Origin: VRUE01 sp963732225
GTDB taxonomy: Bacteria; Actinomycetota; Thermoleophilia; Solirubrobacterales; 70-9
Length of the DNA stretch: 64,000 bases
Assembly (NCBI GenBank): GCA_963732225.1
Contig: CAVSYR010000005.1
Coordinates: 496,001 to 560,000, forward strand
Reading direction: 5' to 3'
Shown here: in pieces, positions 16,498-25,321 of the stretch
Numbering within the stretch: the stretch's first letter is position 1
Layout: each line of letters starts with the position of its first letter
The notes under the pieces: generated by a model
What the model was told of the DNA's origin: nothing
Seen by the model: the letters and a program-made list of their open reading frames with translations, nothing else
The model's database searches: none
Translations under genes and position numbers: made by a program

Positions 16498-17613
16498 CTA
16501 GATGGCGGGCGCCGAAAGCAGGGTGCGCGAGTAGACGCCGACCAGAGAGCAAGAGACGTAACCGAGCGCCTCGAGCGTGGCCAGCGCCGAGGCAACCGCG
16601 GCGCCGTCCAGTTCGAGCGCGGCGGCGATCGCATCGCTGGTCTCCGCCCCGCGCTCCAGGACAGCCAGTACCTCGCGGAGTCGGGCGTCTAGGTCGGCGC
16701 CAATCCGCTCGGCCTTGCGGACGCCCGGGCCGAGCATCGCGTCGAGCACGTCCTGGCCGTCACGAATCAGGCAGGCGCCGCCGGCGAGCAGATCGTTCGT
16801 ACCAGCCGAGACACGCGAGTTAACCGGTCCCGGCACTGCGCCGAGGTCACGCCCCAGATCGGCGGCGAGGTCGGCGGTGATCAGCGAGCCGGAGCGCTGA
16901 GCCGCCTCGACGACCACCGTCATCCCGGCCAAGGCGGCCATGATCCGGTTGCGGGCCGGGAAGGCCCAGCGCCAGGCCCCGGTGCCCGGCGGCAGCTCCG
17001 AGAGGACGAGGCCGCGCTCGCAGATCCGCCGCCAGAGCGATCGGTGCGAGGCCGGATAGGCAACGTCAGCGCCGCAGCCGAGCACGGCGACGGTCGTGTC
17101 GGCTTCAAGCGCGCCACGATGCGCGCAGGCGTCGATGCCGAAGGCGAGGCCACTGGTCACCAGGAGGCCCGCAGTGGCGAGTTCGCGTCCGAGTTCGCGC
17201 GCCATCTCGCGGCCGTAGGTACTGGCACGCCGCGCGCCGACGATCGTCACCGTCCCCTGCGGCTCAAGCCGCCCGAGCAAGTCGGAATCCCCCCGTCCGA
17301 TCAGCGCCCAAGGAGCGTCGGTCGCATCGATAAGCCCTGGAGGAAATGCGGGGTCATGACGACAGCAGGCCCAGCAGCGAGCGGCCAGCAGGTCGGCGCG
17401 CAGTCGCTGCTCCGGCACGGCATCGACCTCGGCGAGCACCTGGGCTGCGATCTTCGGCGCCGCGGCCGCAGCCAGGTCCTCGTTGGAGAGCCGCAGGAGT
17501 TCCGGTGAGCGGGAACCGGGGGCAGAGCTGGAGATCTTTTCGATGTAGGGGGCCAGGTGAGCGAGCAGTCGCGCTCGGCGCAGGCACTCGCGGCAGGCGT
17601 TCGGCTCGCTCAC
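16498..17613 (-). CDS. dprA: DNA-processing protein DprA
   Basis: A 371-residue protein that loads RecA onto incoming single-stranded DNA during natural transformation. Rossmann-fold core: TIVGARRASTYGREMARELG, VTSGLAFGIDACAHRGAL, TVAVLGCGADVAYPASH, and SELPPGTGAWRWAFPARNRIMAALA, with AQRSGSLITA. A C-terminal winged-helix segment (about 310-371) follows. The GTG start overlaps the comM stop as GTGA, so the two competence-linked genes are translationally coupled. No com uptake genes are visible here. Confidence 0.95.
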   Translation of the reverse strand: MSEPNACRECLRRARLLAHLAPYIEKISSSAPGSRSPELLRLSNEDLAAAAAPKIAAQVLAEVDAVPEQRLRADLLAARCWACCRHDPAFPPGLIDATDAPWALIGRGDSDLLGRLEPQGTVTIVGARRASTYGREMARELGRELATAGLLVTSGLAFGIDACAHRGALEADTTVAVLGCGADVAYPASHRSLWRRICERGLVLSELPPGTGAWRWAFPARNRIMAALAGMTVVVEAAQRSGSLITADLAADLGRDLGAVPGPVNSRVSAGTNDLLAGGACLIRDGQDVLDAMLGPGVRKAERIGADLDARLREVLAVLERGAETSDAIAAALELDGAAVASALATLEALGYVSCSLVGVYSRTLLSAPAI

Positions 17614-19100
17614 TCGCTGTCCCTCCGTCGTAGCTGCAGGGCCTGGGCAATCTGCTCGCGGCCGATCGCATCACTACCGGCGAGATCGGCAACCGTGCGG
17701 GCCAGACGCAGAACACGGTCGTGAGCCCGCCCGCTGAGGCGACGGCGGGCGTAGGCCTCGGCCAGCAGCGTGGCCGCACTCTCTCCGAGCGCGCAGTCGC
17801 GCACCTCGGCGGCGGTCATCTCGGCATTGCTGCGGCCGGCTCCGAGCCTGCTTTCCTGCCGCTCGCGCGCGGCGATCACCCGCTCGCGAACCGCGGCCGA
17901 GGGCTCGCCGGCCGGTCCCCCGATCTCCTCGGCGCTGGGCTGGCGGATCGCGGCGAGCACGTCGATGCGATCAGCGAGGGCGCCACTCAGCCTCGCCTGG
18001 TAGCGGCGCACCGCCAGCGGCGCGCAGCTGCACTCCGGATCGCTCTCCCCCCGCCCACAGGGACAGGGGTTGGAGGCGGCAACGAGCATGAAGCGGCAGG
18101 GCAGCTGCCGCCAGGCACCGGCTCGCGCCACCGCGACCCAGCCACTCTCGAGCGGAGCGCGCAGCGCCTCCAGGGTGTCGCGGCGAAACTCGCAGAGCTC
18201 ATCGAGAAAAAGCACACCACGATGCGCCCAGGTCGCCTCGCCGGGACCGGGCGGGTTGCCCCCGCCGACGAGGCCGGCCGGGCTGATCGTGTGATGGGGT
18301 GAGCGAAACGGCCTGCCCCTCACGCCGCTCTCGCCAAGCCTGCCGCAAACGCTGGCGATCCGCGCCACCTCGAGCGCCTCGGCCGCCGCCAGCGGCGGCA
18401 GGATCGAGGGCAGGCGACTCGCCGCCAGCGACTTGCCGGCACCAGGCGGACCGACCATCAGCATGCTGTGCCCGCCCGCGGCGGCAACCTCGAGCGCGTA
18501 GCGCAGGTGGCGCTGGCCGCGCAGGTCGGATAGGTCCGGCATCGCCCCTCCCCCGCGACGATCAAGCGACATGGGTTGTGGCCGAGGCGGGCTCCACTCC
18601 CCGGCGGCAAGCGCCTCGATTTGACCGAGACTCTCCAGGCAAATCACCTCGAGGTCCTCGACCAACGCCGCCTCGGCGCCGTTCTCCGCCGGTACGACGA
18701 TTGCCCCGCAGCCGCGCTCACGCGCCGCCTCGGCGATCGCCAGCACGCCGGGCACGGGTCGCACCGATCCGTCCAGAGCGAGCTCGCCGACCATCGCCAG
18801 CGAACCATCGAGCTGCAGCTGTCCCGACGCGGTGAGCAGGGCAACCGAGATCGCCAGGTCGAGACCCGGGCCCGCCTTGCGCAGGCTGGCCGGGGCGAGA
18901 TTGGCGACGATGCGCCGCAGCGGGAACTCAAAGCCGCAGTTGACCAGCGCCGCCCGCACCCGCTCGCGCGCCTCGCGCACGGCGGCGTCAGGCAGGCCGA
19001 CGACCGAGAAGGCAGGCAGGCCGCGATGGACGTCGACCTCGACCCGCACGGGTCGCGCCGAGATGCCGTCGAGGGTGAATGTCTGCGCCGTGGCGAGCAC
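17610..19100 (-). CDS. comM: YifB/ComM family Mg chelatase-like AAA ATPase
   Basis: A 496-residue helicase-like ATPase. The N-terminal Lon-protease-like domain (AVREARERVRAALVNCGFEFP through VGELALDGSVRPVPGVLA) is followed by the AAA core with P-loop MVGPPGAGKSLAASRLP, Walker B GVLFLDELCEF, and a Mg-chelatase C-terminal domain ending ARTVADLAGSDAIGREQIAQALQLR. ComM in Vibrio promotes branch migration during transformation. It is immediately followed by dprA with a four-base overlap, supporting a DNA-uptake or recombination role. Confidence 0.94.
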   Translation of the reverse strand: MLATAQTFTLDGISARPVRVEVDVHRGLPAFSVVGLPDAAVREARERVRAALVNCGFEFPLRRIVANLAPASLRKAGPGLDLAISVALLTASGQLQLDGSLAMVGELALDGSVRPVPGVLAIAEAARERGCGAIVVPAENGAEAALVEDLEVICLESLGQIEALAAGEWSPPRPQPMSLDRRGGGAMPDLSDLRGQRHLRYALEVAAAGGHSMLMVGPPGAGKSLAASRLPSILPPLAAAEALEVARIASVCGRLGESGVRGRPFRSPHHTISPAGLVGGGNPPGPGEATWAHRGVLFLDELCEFRRDTLEALRAPLESGWVAVARAGAWRQLPCRFMLVAASNPCPCGRGESDPECSCAPLAVRRYQARLSGALADRIDVLAAIRQPSAEEIGGPAGEPSAAVRERVIAARERQESRLGAGRSNAEMTAAEVRDCALGESAATLLAEAYARRRLSGRAHDRVLRLARTVADLAGSDAIGREQIAQALQLRRRDSE

Positions 19101-19226
19101 TGGCGAGGACGCTATGGAGGCAAATCCGACGCGTGGCGCGGCCTGCGTAACAGCTCTGACAATTCATCCGCGCGTGACTCGCGCGCGGATCAAGATCCGG
19201 TCTCGTCGGCCCTATCGTCGCCCGCG

Positions 19227-19604
19227 ATGACCGTGCAACGACAGCGCCTCGGCCGCATCGCGGAGGATCTCGTCGCTGCCCGCCTCGTCACTGCCAACTG
19301 GGAGATCCTCGAGCGCAACGCCCGCACTCGCTACGGCGAGCTCGACATCGTCGCCCTCGACGGGCGCACCCTCGTCTTCGTCGAGGTCAAGGCCGGGCGC
19401 GCCAACTCGTCCTACGGCCCAGAGCGCCCCGTCCTCTCGGTTGATTGGCGCAAGCAGCAGCGCGTTCGCCGCCTTGCCACCGCCTGGTTGGGCGAGCGCC
19501 GCGACCTTCCCTACTACGCCGAGATCCGCTTCGACGCCGTCGGCGTCAGCTTCGACCGCGCCGGTCGCGCGATCGACGTCGAGCACATCGAGGCAGCGTT
19601 CTAG
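19227..19604 (+). CDS. YraN/UPF0102 family endonuclease-like protein
   Basis: A 125-residue protein of the UPF0102 family, a restriction-endonuclease-like fold. Visible motif: GRIAEDLVAARLVTANWEIL, then ARTRYGELDIVALDGRTLVFVEVKA, which contains the GE-LDIV and VEVK residues (D and ExK of the nuclease core). The function is not settled in any organism. The ATG at 19227 is the natural start; the frame upstream is antisense to comM. Its TAG stop and the TAG stop of the convergent rnhB share the palindrome CTAG at 19601-19604. Confidence 0.88.
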   Translation: MTVQRQRLGRIAEDLVAARLVTANWEILERNARTRYGELDIVALDGRTLVFVEVKAGRANSSYGPERPVLSVDWRKQQRVRRLATAWLGERRDLPYYAEIRFDAVGVSFDRAGRAIDVEHIEAAF

Positions 19605-20320
19605 CCGGCCAGCTCGAGCTGCGAGTAGGCCACCGACTGAAATGAACGGCGGTGTAGGGGTGAGATGCCGATGCGCTCGATCGCCTCGCGGTGCTCGGGG
19701 GTCGAGTAGCCGACGTGCTCCTCGAAGCCCCAGCCGGGGTGCCTGGCGGCGGCGAGGTGCATGTAGCGATCGCGGGTGACCTTGGCAATCACCGAGGCGG
19801 CGGCGATCGCGGCGCTGGTGCCATCGCCTTCGATCACGGCCCGGTGCGGCACGCTGCACTCGCGCAGCGAGAAACCGTCGACGAGGCAGGCTGTGGCGGG
19901 ATCGGGCCGCAGGCGTTCGAGCGCGTTGGAGAGCGCTTCGATATTGGTCACGTGCAGGCCACGCTGGTCGATGCCACGAGCGCAGCGCACGACGACGCTG
20001 ACCCGCTCGGCTGCACGCAGGACGCAGGGAAACAGCTCAGCCCGCTTCTCAGCGTGCATCTGCTTTGAGTCGTGCAGGCCGGCGAGGGCGCGGCGGTCGG
20101 CGTGGGAGAGCGTCTCGTAGTCGATCAGCACCGCCGCCGCGACCAGCGGGCCGGCGAGGCAGCCACGACCGGCCTCATCGGCGCCGGCGACCCAGCGGCT
20201 GTCAAGACCACGGTCGAAGGCGAAGAGACGACGGGTGCGCGCCAGGCGGCGCTGATGGAGCTTGCCCCTCGCCGTGGGCTTAGAGGGTGCCGATGCGATC
20301 TGGGGGCCAGTAGGTGGCAA
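19601..20320 (-). CDS. rnhB: Ribonuclease HII
   Basis: A nuclease that removes ribonucleotides from DNA. The core is plain: VAGADEAGRGCLAGPLVAAAVL (catalytic D and E), LHDSKQMHAEKR, CLVDGFSL, and SVIAKVTRDRYMHLAAARHPGWGF with the remaining acids. The start is uncertain: the frame is open up to GTG 20386, but that would overlap lepB by 107 bp. I use the TTG at 20320 (239 residues, 41-bp overlap); the conserved core itself begins about 20190. It probably follows lepB in one transcript. Confidence 0.9.
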   Translation of the reverse strand: MPPTGPQIASAPSKPTARGKLHQRRLARTRRLFAFDRGLDSRWVAGADEAGRGCLAGPLVAAAVLIDYETLSHADRRALAGLHDSKQMHAEKRAELFPCVLRAAERVSVVVRCARGIDQRGLHVTNIEALSNALERLRPDPATACLVDGFSLRECSVPHRAVIEGDGTSAAIAAASVIAKVTRDRYMHLAAARHPGWGFEEHVGYSTPEHREAIERIGISPLHRRSFQSVAYSQLELAG

Positions 20321-20918
20321 AGGCCTTGCCGATGATCCATCCCTTGGGAACGGGTCCCCAGAAGCGGCTGTCGTCGCTTTCGCCACGGTTGTCGCCCATC
20401 ATGAAGTAGTAGCCGGGTGGAACCTTGATCGGTTTGGGCAAAGTGCAGGAAGGCGCTGAGCCGCAGGGCCTGATGTAGGACTCTTCGGTCTTCTCGACGC
20501 CGTTGACGACGGGGTGACCGTTGCGGACGCTGATCGTGTCGCCGGGCCCGGCGACGATCCGCTTGATGAAGTTCTGACTCGACTCTTCCGGCGTCGGCTT
20601 CGGGCACGGCATGCCAACTTCGACCGGCTCCTGGCCTTTGACCGTGACCCCGCATTCGGTGCCGGTATCGGCCCCCTTGGGGGGATGGAAGACGACGATG
20701 TCACCGGGCTTGGGATCGGTGAAGTGGTAGAGGAAGCGGTTGACGAGCACCCGCTGGCCGACGTCCAGGGTCGGTTCCATCGACTGCGAGGGGATCTGGT
20801 AGGGCTTGATCAGCCAAGCCTGGATCGCTAGCGCAAGGCCCAGGGCCAGGGCGACGATGACGACCAGCTCTACGAACCCGCCGCCTCGACTTTTCGGCTT
20901 CGGGATCGAGAGTTTCAG
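20280..20918 (-). CDS. lepB: Signal peptidase I, apparently starting at CTG
   Basis: A membrane-anchored serine/lysine protease that removes Sec signal peptides, 212 residues. Starting at the first ATG (20780) would leave out the catalytic serine. Read from CTG at 20916-20918 the protein has a basic N-terminus (MKLSIPKPKSRGGG), a hydrophobic anchor FVELVVIVALALGLALAIQA, then QIPSQSMEPTL with S46 as nucleophile, FIKRIVAGPGD with K119 as general base, and GDNRGESDDSRFWG. The in-frame region up to the nearest upstream stop has no ATG, GTG or TTG. The CTG overlaps the rplS stop as CTGA, matching other NTGA overlaps in this window. Confidence 0.9.
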   Translation of the reverse strand: MKLSIPKPKSRGGGFVELVVIVALALGLALAIQAWLIKPYQIPSQSMEPTLDVGQRVLVNRFLYHFTDPKPGDIVVFHPPKGADTGTECGVTVKGQEPVEVGMPCPKPTPEESSQNFIKRIVAGPGDTISVRNGHPVVNGVEKTEESYIRPCGSAPSCTLPKPIKVPPGYYFMMGDNRGESDDSRFWGPVPKGWIIGKAFATYWPPDRIGTL

Positions 20919-21700
20919 GCCGAGTCCCCGCCGGAGTCGTCGGACTTCTCGTCCGGCGACTCATCCTCGGCATCCTCAGCCGCGGCGTTGTCCTCGGTCT
21001 CCCCCGCCTCAGGCGCCTCAGCGTCTGTCTCTGCCGCTGTCTCACTTGAAGTCTCAGCTACTACTGGCTCGGCCTCCGCTGCCGGTTCCTCGCTATCTGC
21101 AGGCGCCTCGGCGTCAACCTCCGCCGTAGGCGCGGCCTCGTCAGCCTCGGCCGCAGCTTCCGCGGGTGGCGTGGGGCTGGGCTCCTCGCCCGCAGCTTGC
21201 GAGGACGAGGAGTCCTGCCCCTCGACAGGACCCGCGGACCCTGCGTCCTCAGTCTGAGTGGCTGCGTCTTCCTCCGCCTGGCTGACTCCCTCGGCATCCA
21301 CCGCTTCGGGCTCAGCCGCAGCCGCCGGCGCCGAGATCAGCTCCTCGTCGATGCCCCAGCGACGCTCGGCGACACGAGCTGCCTTGCCGATGCGACCGCG
21401 CAGGTAGTAGAGCTTGGCGCGGCGCACGTCGCCGCGAGCGGCGATCTCCAGTTTCTCGATCTTCGGCGAGTGCAGCGGAAAGGTTCGCTCGACCCCGACG
21501 CCGAAGGACTGCTTGCGGACGGTGAAGGTCTCGCGTACTCCTGAGCCCTGACGCCGCAGGACGATTCCCTCGAAGACCTGGGTGCGGCGGCGCTGACCCT
21601 CGACGACCTGGAAGTGCACGCGGACGCGATCGCCTGGATCGAAGGAAGGGAGACCCTTCCTCAGCTGACCGCGCTCGATGTCGTCAATGACGCTGCTCAT
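20915..21700 (-). CDS. rplS: Ribosomal protein L19 with long acidic C-terminal extension
   Basis: Residues 1-116 are a normal bacterial L19 (FDPGDRVRVHFQVVEGQRRRTQVFEGIV, RRQGSGVRETFTVRKQSFGVGVERTFPLHSP, RRAKLYYLRGRIGKAARV). Residues 117-261 are an extra 145-residue tail made almost only of Ala, Glu, Asp, Pro, Ser, Thr and Gly, with a single Lys. Typical L19 ends near residue 115-120. The tail should be disordered and strongly negative, unusual for a ribosomal protein surrounded by rRNA. The frame is intact and its stop overlaps the lepB start, so the tail is genuine. A hairpin with a T6 tract precedes the gene. Confidence 0.95.
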   Translation of the reverse strand: MSSVIDDIERGQLRKGLPSFDPGDRVRVHFQVVEGQRRRTQVFEGIVLRRQGSGVRETFTVRKQSFGVGVERTFPLHSPKIEKLEIAARGDVRRAKLYYLRGRIGKAARVAERRWGIDEELISAPAAAAEPEAVDAEGVSQAEEDAATQTEDAGSAGPVEGQDSSSSQAAGEEPSPTPPAEAAAEADEAAPTAEVDAEAPADSEEPAAEAEPVVAETSSETAAETDAEAPEAGETEDNAAAEDAEDESPDEKSDDSGGDSA

Positions 21701-21701
21701 G

Positions 21702-21773
21702 CGAAAAAAGACCGCCGGGCCCGGACCGGGCGCCGCGCGGTGGCGGAATGGTAGCTACTCCGGGTTTTTTTCG
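21702..21773 (-). promoter_or_regulatory. Hairpin with T6 tract before rplS (possible attenuator)
   Basis: On the minus strand the trmD-rplS gap holds a GC-rich dyad around GCCCGGTCCGGGC (21719-21731), then GGCGGTC and six T residues (21704-21709), ending three bases before the rplS ATG. CGAAAAAA at 21702-21709 is also complementary to TTTTTTCG at 21766-21773, so a larger fold can form. The layout resembles an intrinsic terminator placed ahead of a ribosomal protein gene. Regulation is inference only. Confidence 0.45.
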
Positions 21774-22432
21774 GACTGCTCGGCCCTGGCCCTGCTCTGC
21801 TCCAAGCGCCAAAGCCGCACCCGCTCATGGTCGCCGGAGAGCAGCACCTCGGGCACGTCCCAGCCCCGATACCCGGCCGGGCGCGTGTAGTGCGGGTACT
21901 CGGGCATCCCCTCGAGCACCTGGCTGAAGGACTCCTCGACGGCGCTGTGCGCGTGACCGAGCGCACCCGGCAGCTTGCGCATCACAACGTCGGCGAGCAC
22001 CATCGCCGGCAGCTCACCGCCGGCCAGCACGTAGCGGCCGATCGAAACCTCGTCGTCGGCGAAGTGCTGGTGCACGCGGTCGTCGAAGCCCTCGTAACGA
22101 CCGCAGAGCAGCGCCACGTGCGGCTCCTGCGTCAGCTCGTCGGCAAGTTCGTCATCAAGCAGCCGCCCGGTCGGCGAGAGCAAGACCGTGCGCGGCCTGT
22201 CTCCGTGTGGGTAGGCGGCTTGCAACGCCGCATCGACGACGTCGACCCGCAACACCATTCCCGCCCCGCCGCCGTAGGGCGCGTCGTCGACCTGGCCGGC
22301 GCTGAGCGGCGTCGTATCGCGGTAGTTGAACAGCCGCAGCTCGTTGCCTTCGCCGAGCGCGTTCTGAACCGAGCGCTGCGACTGAAACCAGTCGAACGCC
22401 TCCGGGAAGAGCGTGAAGATGTCGAGCTTCAA
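21755..22432 (-). CDS. trmD: tRNA (guanine-37-N1)-methyltransferase
   Basis: A 225-residue SPOUT methyltransferase making m1G37. It starts MKLDIFTLFPEAFDWFQ, typical of TrmD; DDAPYGGGAGMVLRVD, LLCGRYEGFDDRV, EVSIGRYVLAGGELPAMVLADVV and YPHYTRPAGYRGWDVPEVLLSGDHERV follow, covering the knotted SAM site and catalytic Asp region. It starts with TTG, overlapping the khpA stop as TTGA. The usual neighbour rimM is not present between khpA and trmD. Confidence 0.96.
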   Translation of the reverse strand: MKLDIFTLFPEAFDWFQSQRSVQNALGEGNELRLFNYRDTTPLSAGQVDDAPYGGGAGMVLRVDVVDAALQAAYPHGDRPRTVLLSPTGRLLDDELADELTQEPHVALLCGRYEGFDDRVHQHFADDEVSIGRYVLAGGELPAMVLADVVMRKLPGALGHAHSAVEESFSQVLEGMPEYPHYTRPAGYRGWDVPEVLLSGDHERVRLWRLEQSRARAEQSEKNPE

Positions 22433-22659
22433 TCGAGGATGTCGACTATGACACGCCGGTCGAGCCGCACCGCAGCGGCTTTCGCGATCGTCCGGATCGC
22501 GTTGGCGACCCGGCCGCCCTTGCCGATCACGCGGCCGAGGTCATCCTCGGCGACGCTGATCTCGTAGACGAGGTCGCCTTCCTCTTCCAGCTCCTCGACG
22601 ACGACAGCGCTCGGGTCCTCGACCAGCGAGCGCACCAGGAACTCCAGCAGCTCGGTCAC
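22429..22659 (-). CDS. khpA: KH-domain RNA-binding protein KhpA
   Basis: A 76-residue single KH domain. From GTG 22659 it reads TELLEFLVRSLVEDPSAV, then VYEISVAEDDLGRVIGKGGRVANAIRTIAKAAAV; the GKGG loop is the KH RNA-binding signature. Length matches the family. Position after rpsP and before trmD is the canonical one in many bacteria. The start is 8 bp beyond the rpsP stop. The longer frame is antisense to nothing but overlaps rpsP out of frame, so it was rejected. Confidence 0.93.
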   Translation of the reverse strand: MTELLEFLVRSLVEDPSAVVVEELEEEGDLVYEISVAEDDLGRVIGKGGRVANAIRTIAKAAAVRLDRRVIVDILD

Positions 22660-22666
22660 CTCAGGC

Positions 22667-22921
22667 TCAGCTACCGGAGGCGGGAATGCCCTTGGTGCGC
22701 AGCAGCGTGGCGACGGTCTCTGACGGCTGGGCGCCGTGCTCGAGCCAGTGGCGGGCACGGGTCTCGTCGAGCTCAATCGTCGAAGGCTCGGTCTGCGGGT
22801 TGTACTGCCCGATCGTCTCGATCGTGCGGCCGTCACGCGGCGAGCGCTTGTCGGCGACGACGATGCGCCAGATCGGGTTCTTCTTGGACCCGACTCGTCT
22901 GAGTCTGATTCGTACTGCCAT
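22667..22921 (-). CDS. rpsP: Ribosomal protein S16
   Basis: An 84-residue small-subunit protein. The sequence AVRIRLRRVGSKKNPIWRIVVADKRSPRDGR followed by IETIGQYNPQTEPSTIELDETRARHWLEHGAQPSETV is a standard S16. The ATG at 22921 gives the exact family start. It follows ffh by 13 bp and heads the rpsP-khpA-trmD-rplS block. Confidence 0.97.
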   Translation of the reverse strand: MAVRIRLRRVGSKKNPIWRIVVADKRSPRDGRTIETIGQYNPQTEPSTIELDETRARHWLEHGAQPSETVATLLRTKGIPASGS

Positions 22922-22934
22922 CGGCCGCGGAAGG

Positions 22935-24302
<1,368 letters not shown>

Positions 24303-24322
24303 TGCCCGCAGCTTAGAGGGCG

Positions 24323-25321
24323 CTACTCGCTGAGCAGAGCGTTGGCGAAGTCGGTGGGATCGAAGGGACGCAGGTCCTCGAGCGTCTCACCGGTGCCGAT
24401 CAGCTTCACCGGGATGCCGAGCTCATCGGCGATCGCGAGCACGATGCCGCCCTTGGCGGTGCCGTCGAGCTTGGTCAGGACGACGCCGTCGACCTCGGCC
24501 GCCTCGGCGAAGATCTTGGCCTGGCGCAAGCCGTTCTGGCCCGTAGTCGCGTCAATCGAGAGCAGCGTCTCGTGCGGGGCACCGGGCATCTGCTTCGTGA
24601 TTACCCGCCGCACCTTGGTCAGCTCGTCCATCAGGTTGGTCTGCGTGTGCAGGCGGCCGGCGGTGTCGACGATGACCACGTCGGCGCCGCGGGCGCGGGC
24701 GGCTTCGACCGCGTCGAAAGCAACCGCACCGGGATCGGAGCCCTCCTCCCCACGGACCAGATCGGCGCCGGCCCGCTCCGCCCACTCGGCCAACTGCTCG
24801 GCAGCGGCGGCGCGGTAGGTATCGCCTGCAGCGAGTACGACGGAGAGGCCGAACTCCTTTGAGAGGTGCCAGGCGATCTTGCCGATCGTCGTCGTCTTGC
24901 CGGTGCCGTTGACCCCGACCATCAGCAGCACTGCCGGCTCGCCGCTGAGATCGATCGGCGCCCGGGCGGTGGCGGCGACCTCGGCGAGGATCTCGATCAG
25001 CCGCGCCTGCACCGCCTCACCGTCGGCGGGCACGGTTCCGGCCTCGACCTCGTGCTCGAGCCGCTCGACCACCTTGGCCGTGGTCGGCGCCCCGGCGTCG
25101 GCGAGAATCAGCGCCTCCTCAAGCCGCTCCCAGGTCTCACCGTCGATCCGATCGAAGAAGCTGGCCGAGAGCTCCTCGGTCAGCGCTTTGCGGCTCTTGG
25201 AGAGGCTCTGGCGCAAACGGCGGAAGACGCCGCGGCGCTCGCCCTCGCTCTCAGCCTCGGACGAACCCGTTGGGGCCGCTCGCTGCCCCAGGTCGAGGAT
25301 CTCCTGCCAACTCGTCGCCAT
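24323..25321 (-). CDS. ftsY: SRP receptor FtsY
   Basis: A 332-residue receptor GTPase. A short acidic/variable N-terminus is followed by the NG domain: P-loop GVNGTGKTTTIGKIAWHL, DTYRAAAAEQLAEWAER, VIVDTAGRLHTQTNLMDELTKV, SIDATTGQNGL, TKLDGTAKGGIVLAIADEL and KLIGTGETLEDLRPFDPTDFANAL. The long acidic A domain of E. coli FtsY is missing, as in many actinobacteria. The start overlaps the end of the WS/DGAT gene by 71 bp; no better in-frame start is seen. Confidence 0.96.
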   Translation of the reverse strand: MATSWQEILDLGQRAAPTGSSEAESEGERRGVFRRLRQSLSKSRKALTEELSASFFDRIDGETWERLEEALILADAGAPTTAKVVERLEHEVEAGTVPADGEAVQARLIEILAEVAATARAPIDLSGEPAVLLMVGVNGTGKTTTIGKIAWHLSKEFGLSVVLAAGDTYRAAAAEQLAEWAERAGADLVRGEEGSDPGAVAFDAVEAARARGADVVIVDTAGRLHTQTNLMDELTKVRRVITKQMPGAPHETLLSIDATTGQNGLRQAKIFAEAAEVDGVVLTKLDGTAKGGIVLAIADELGIPVKLIGTGETLEDLRPFDPTDFANALLSE

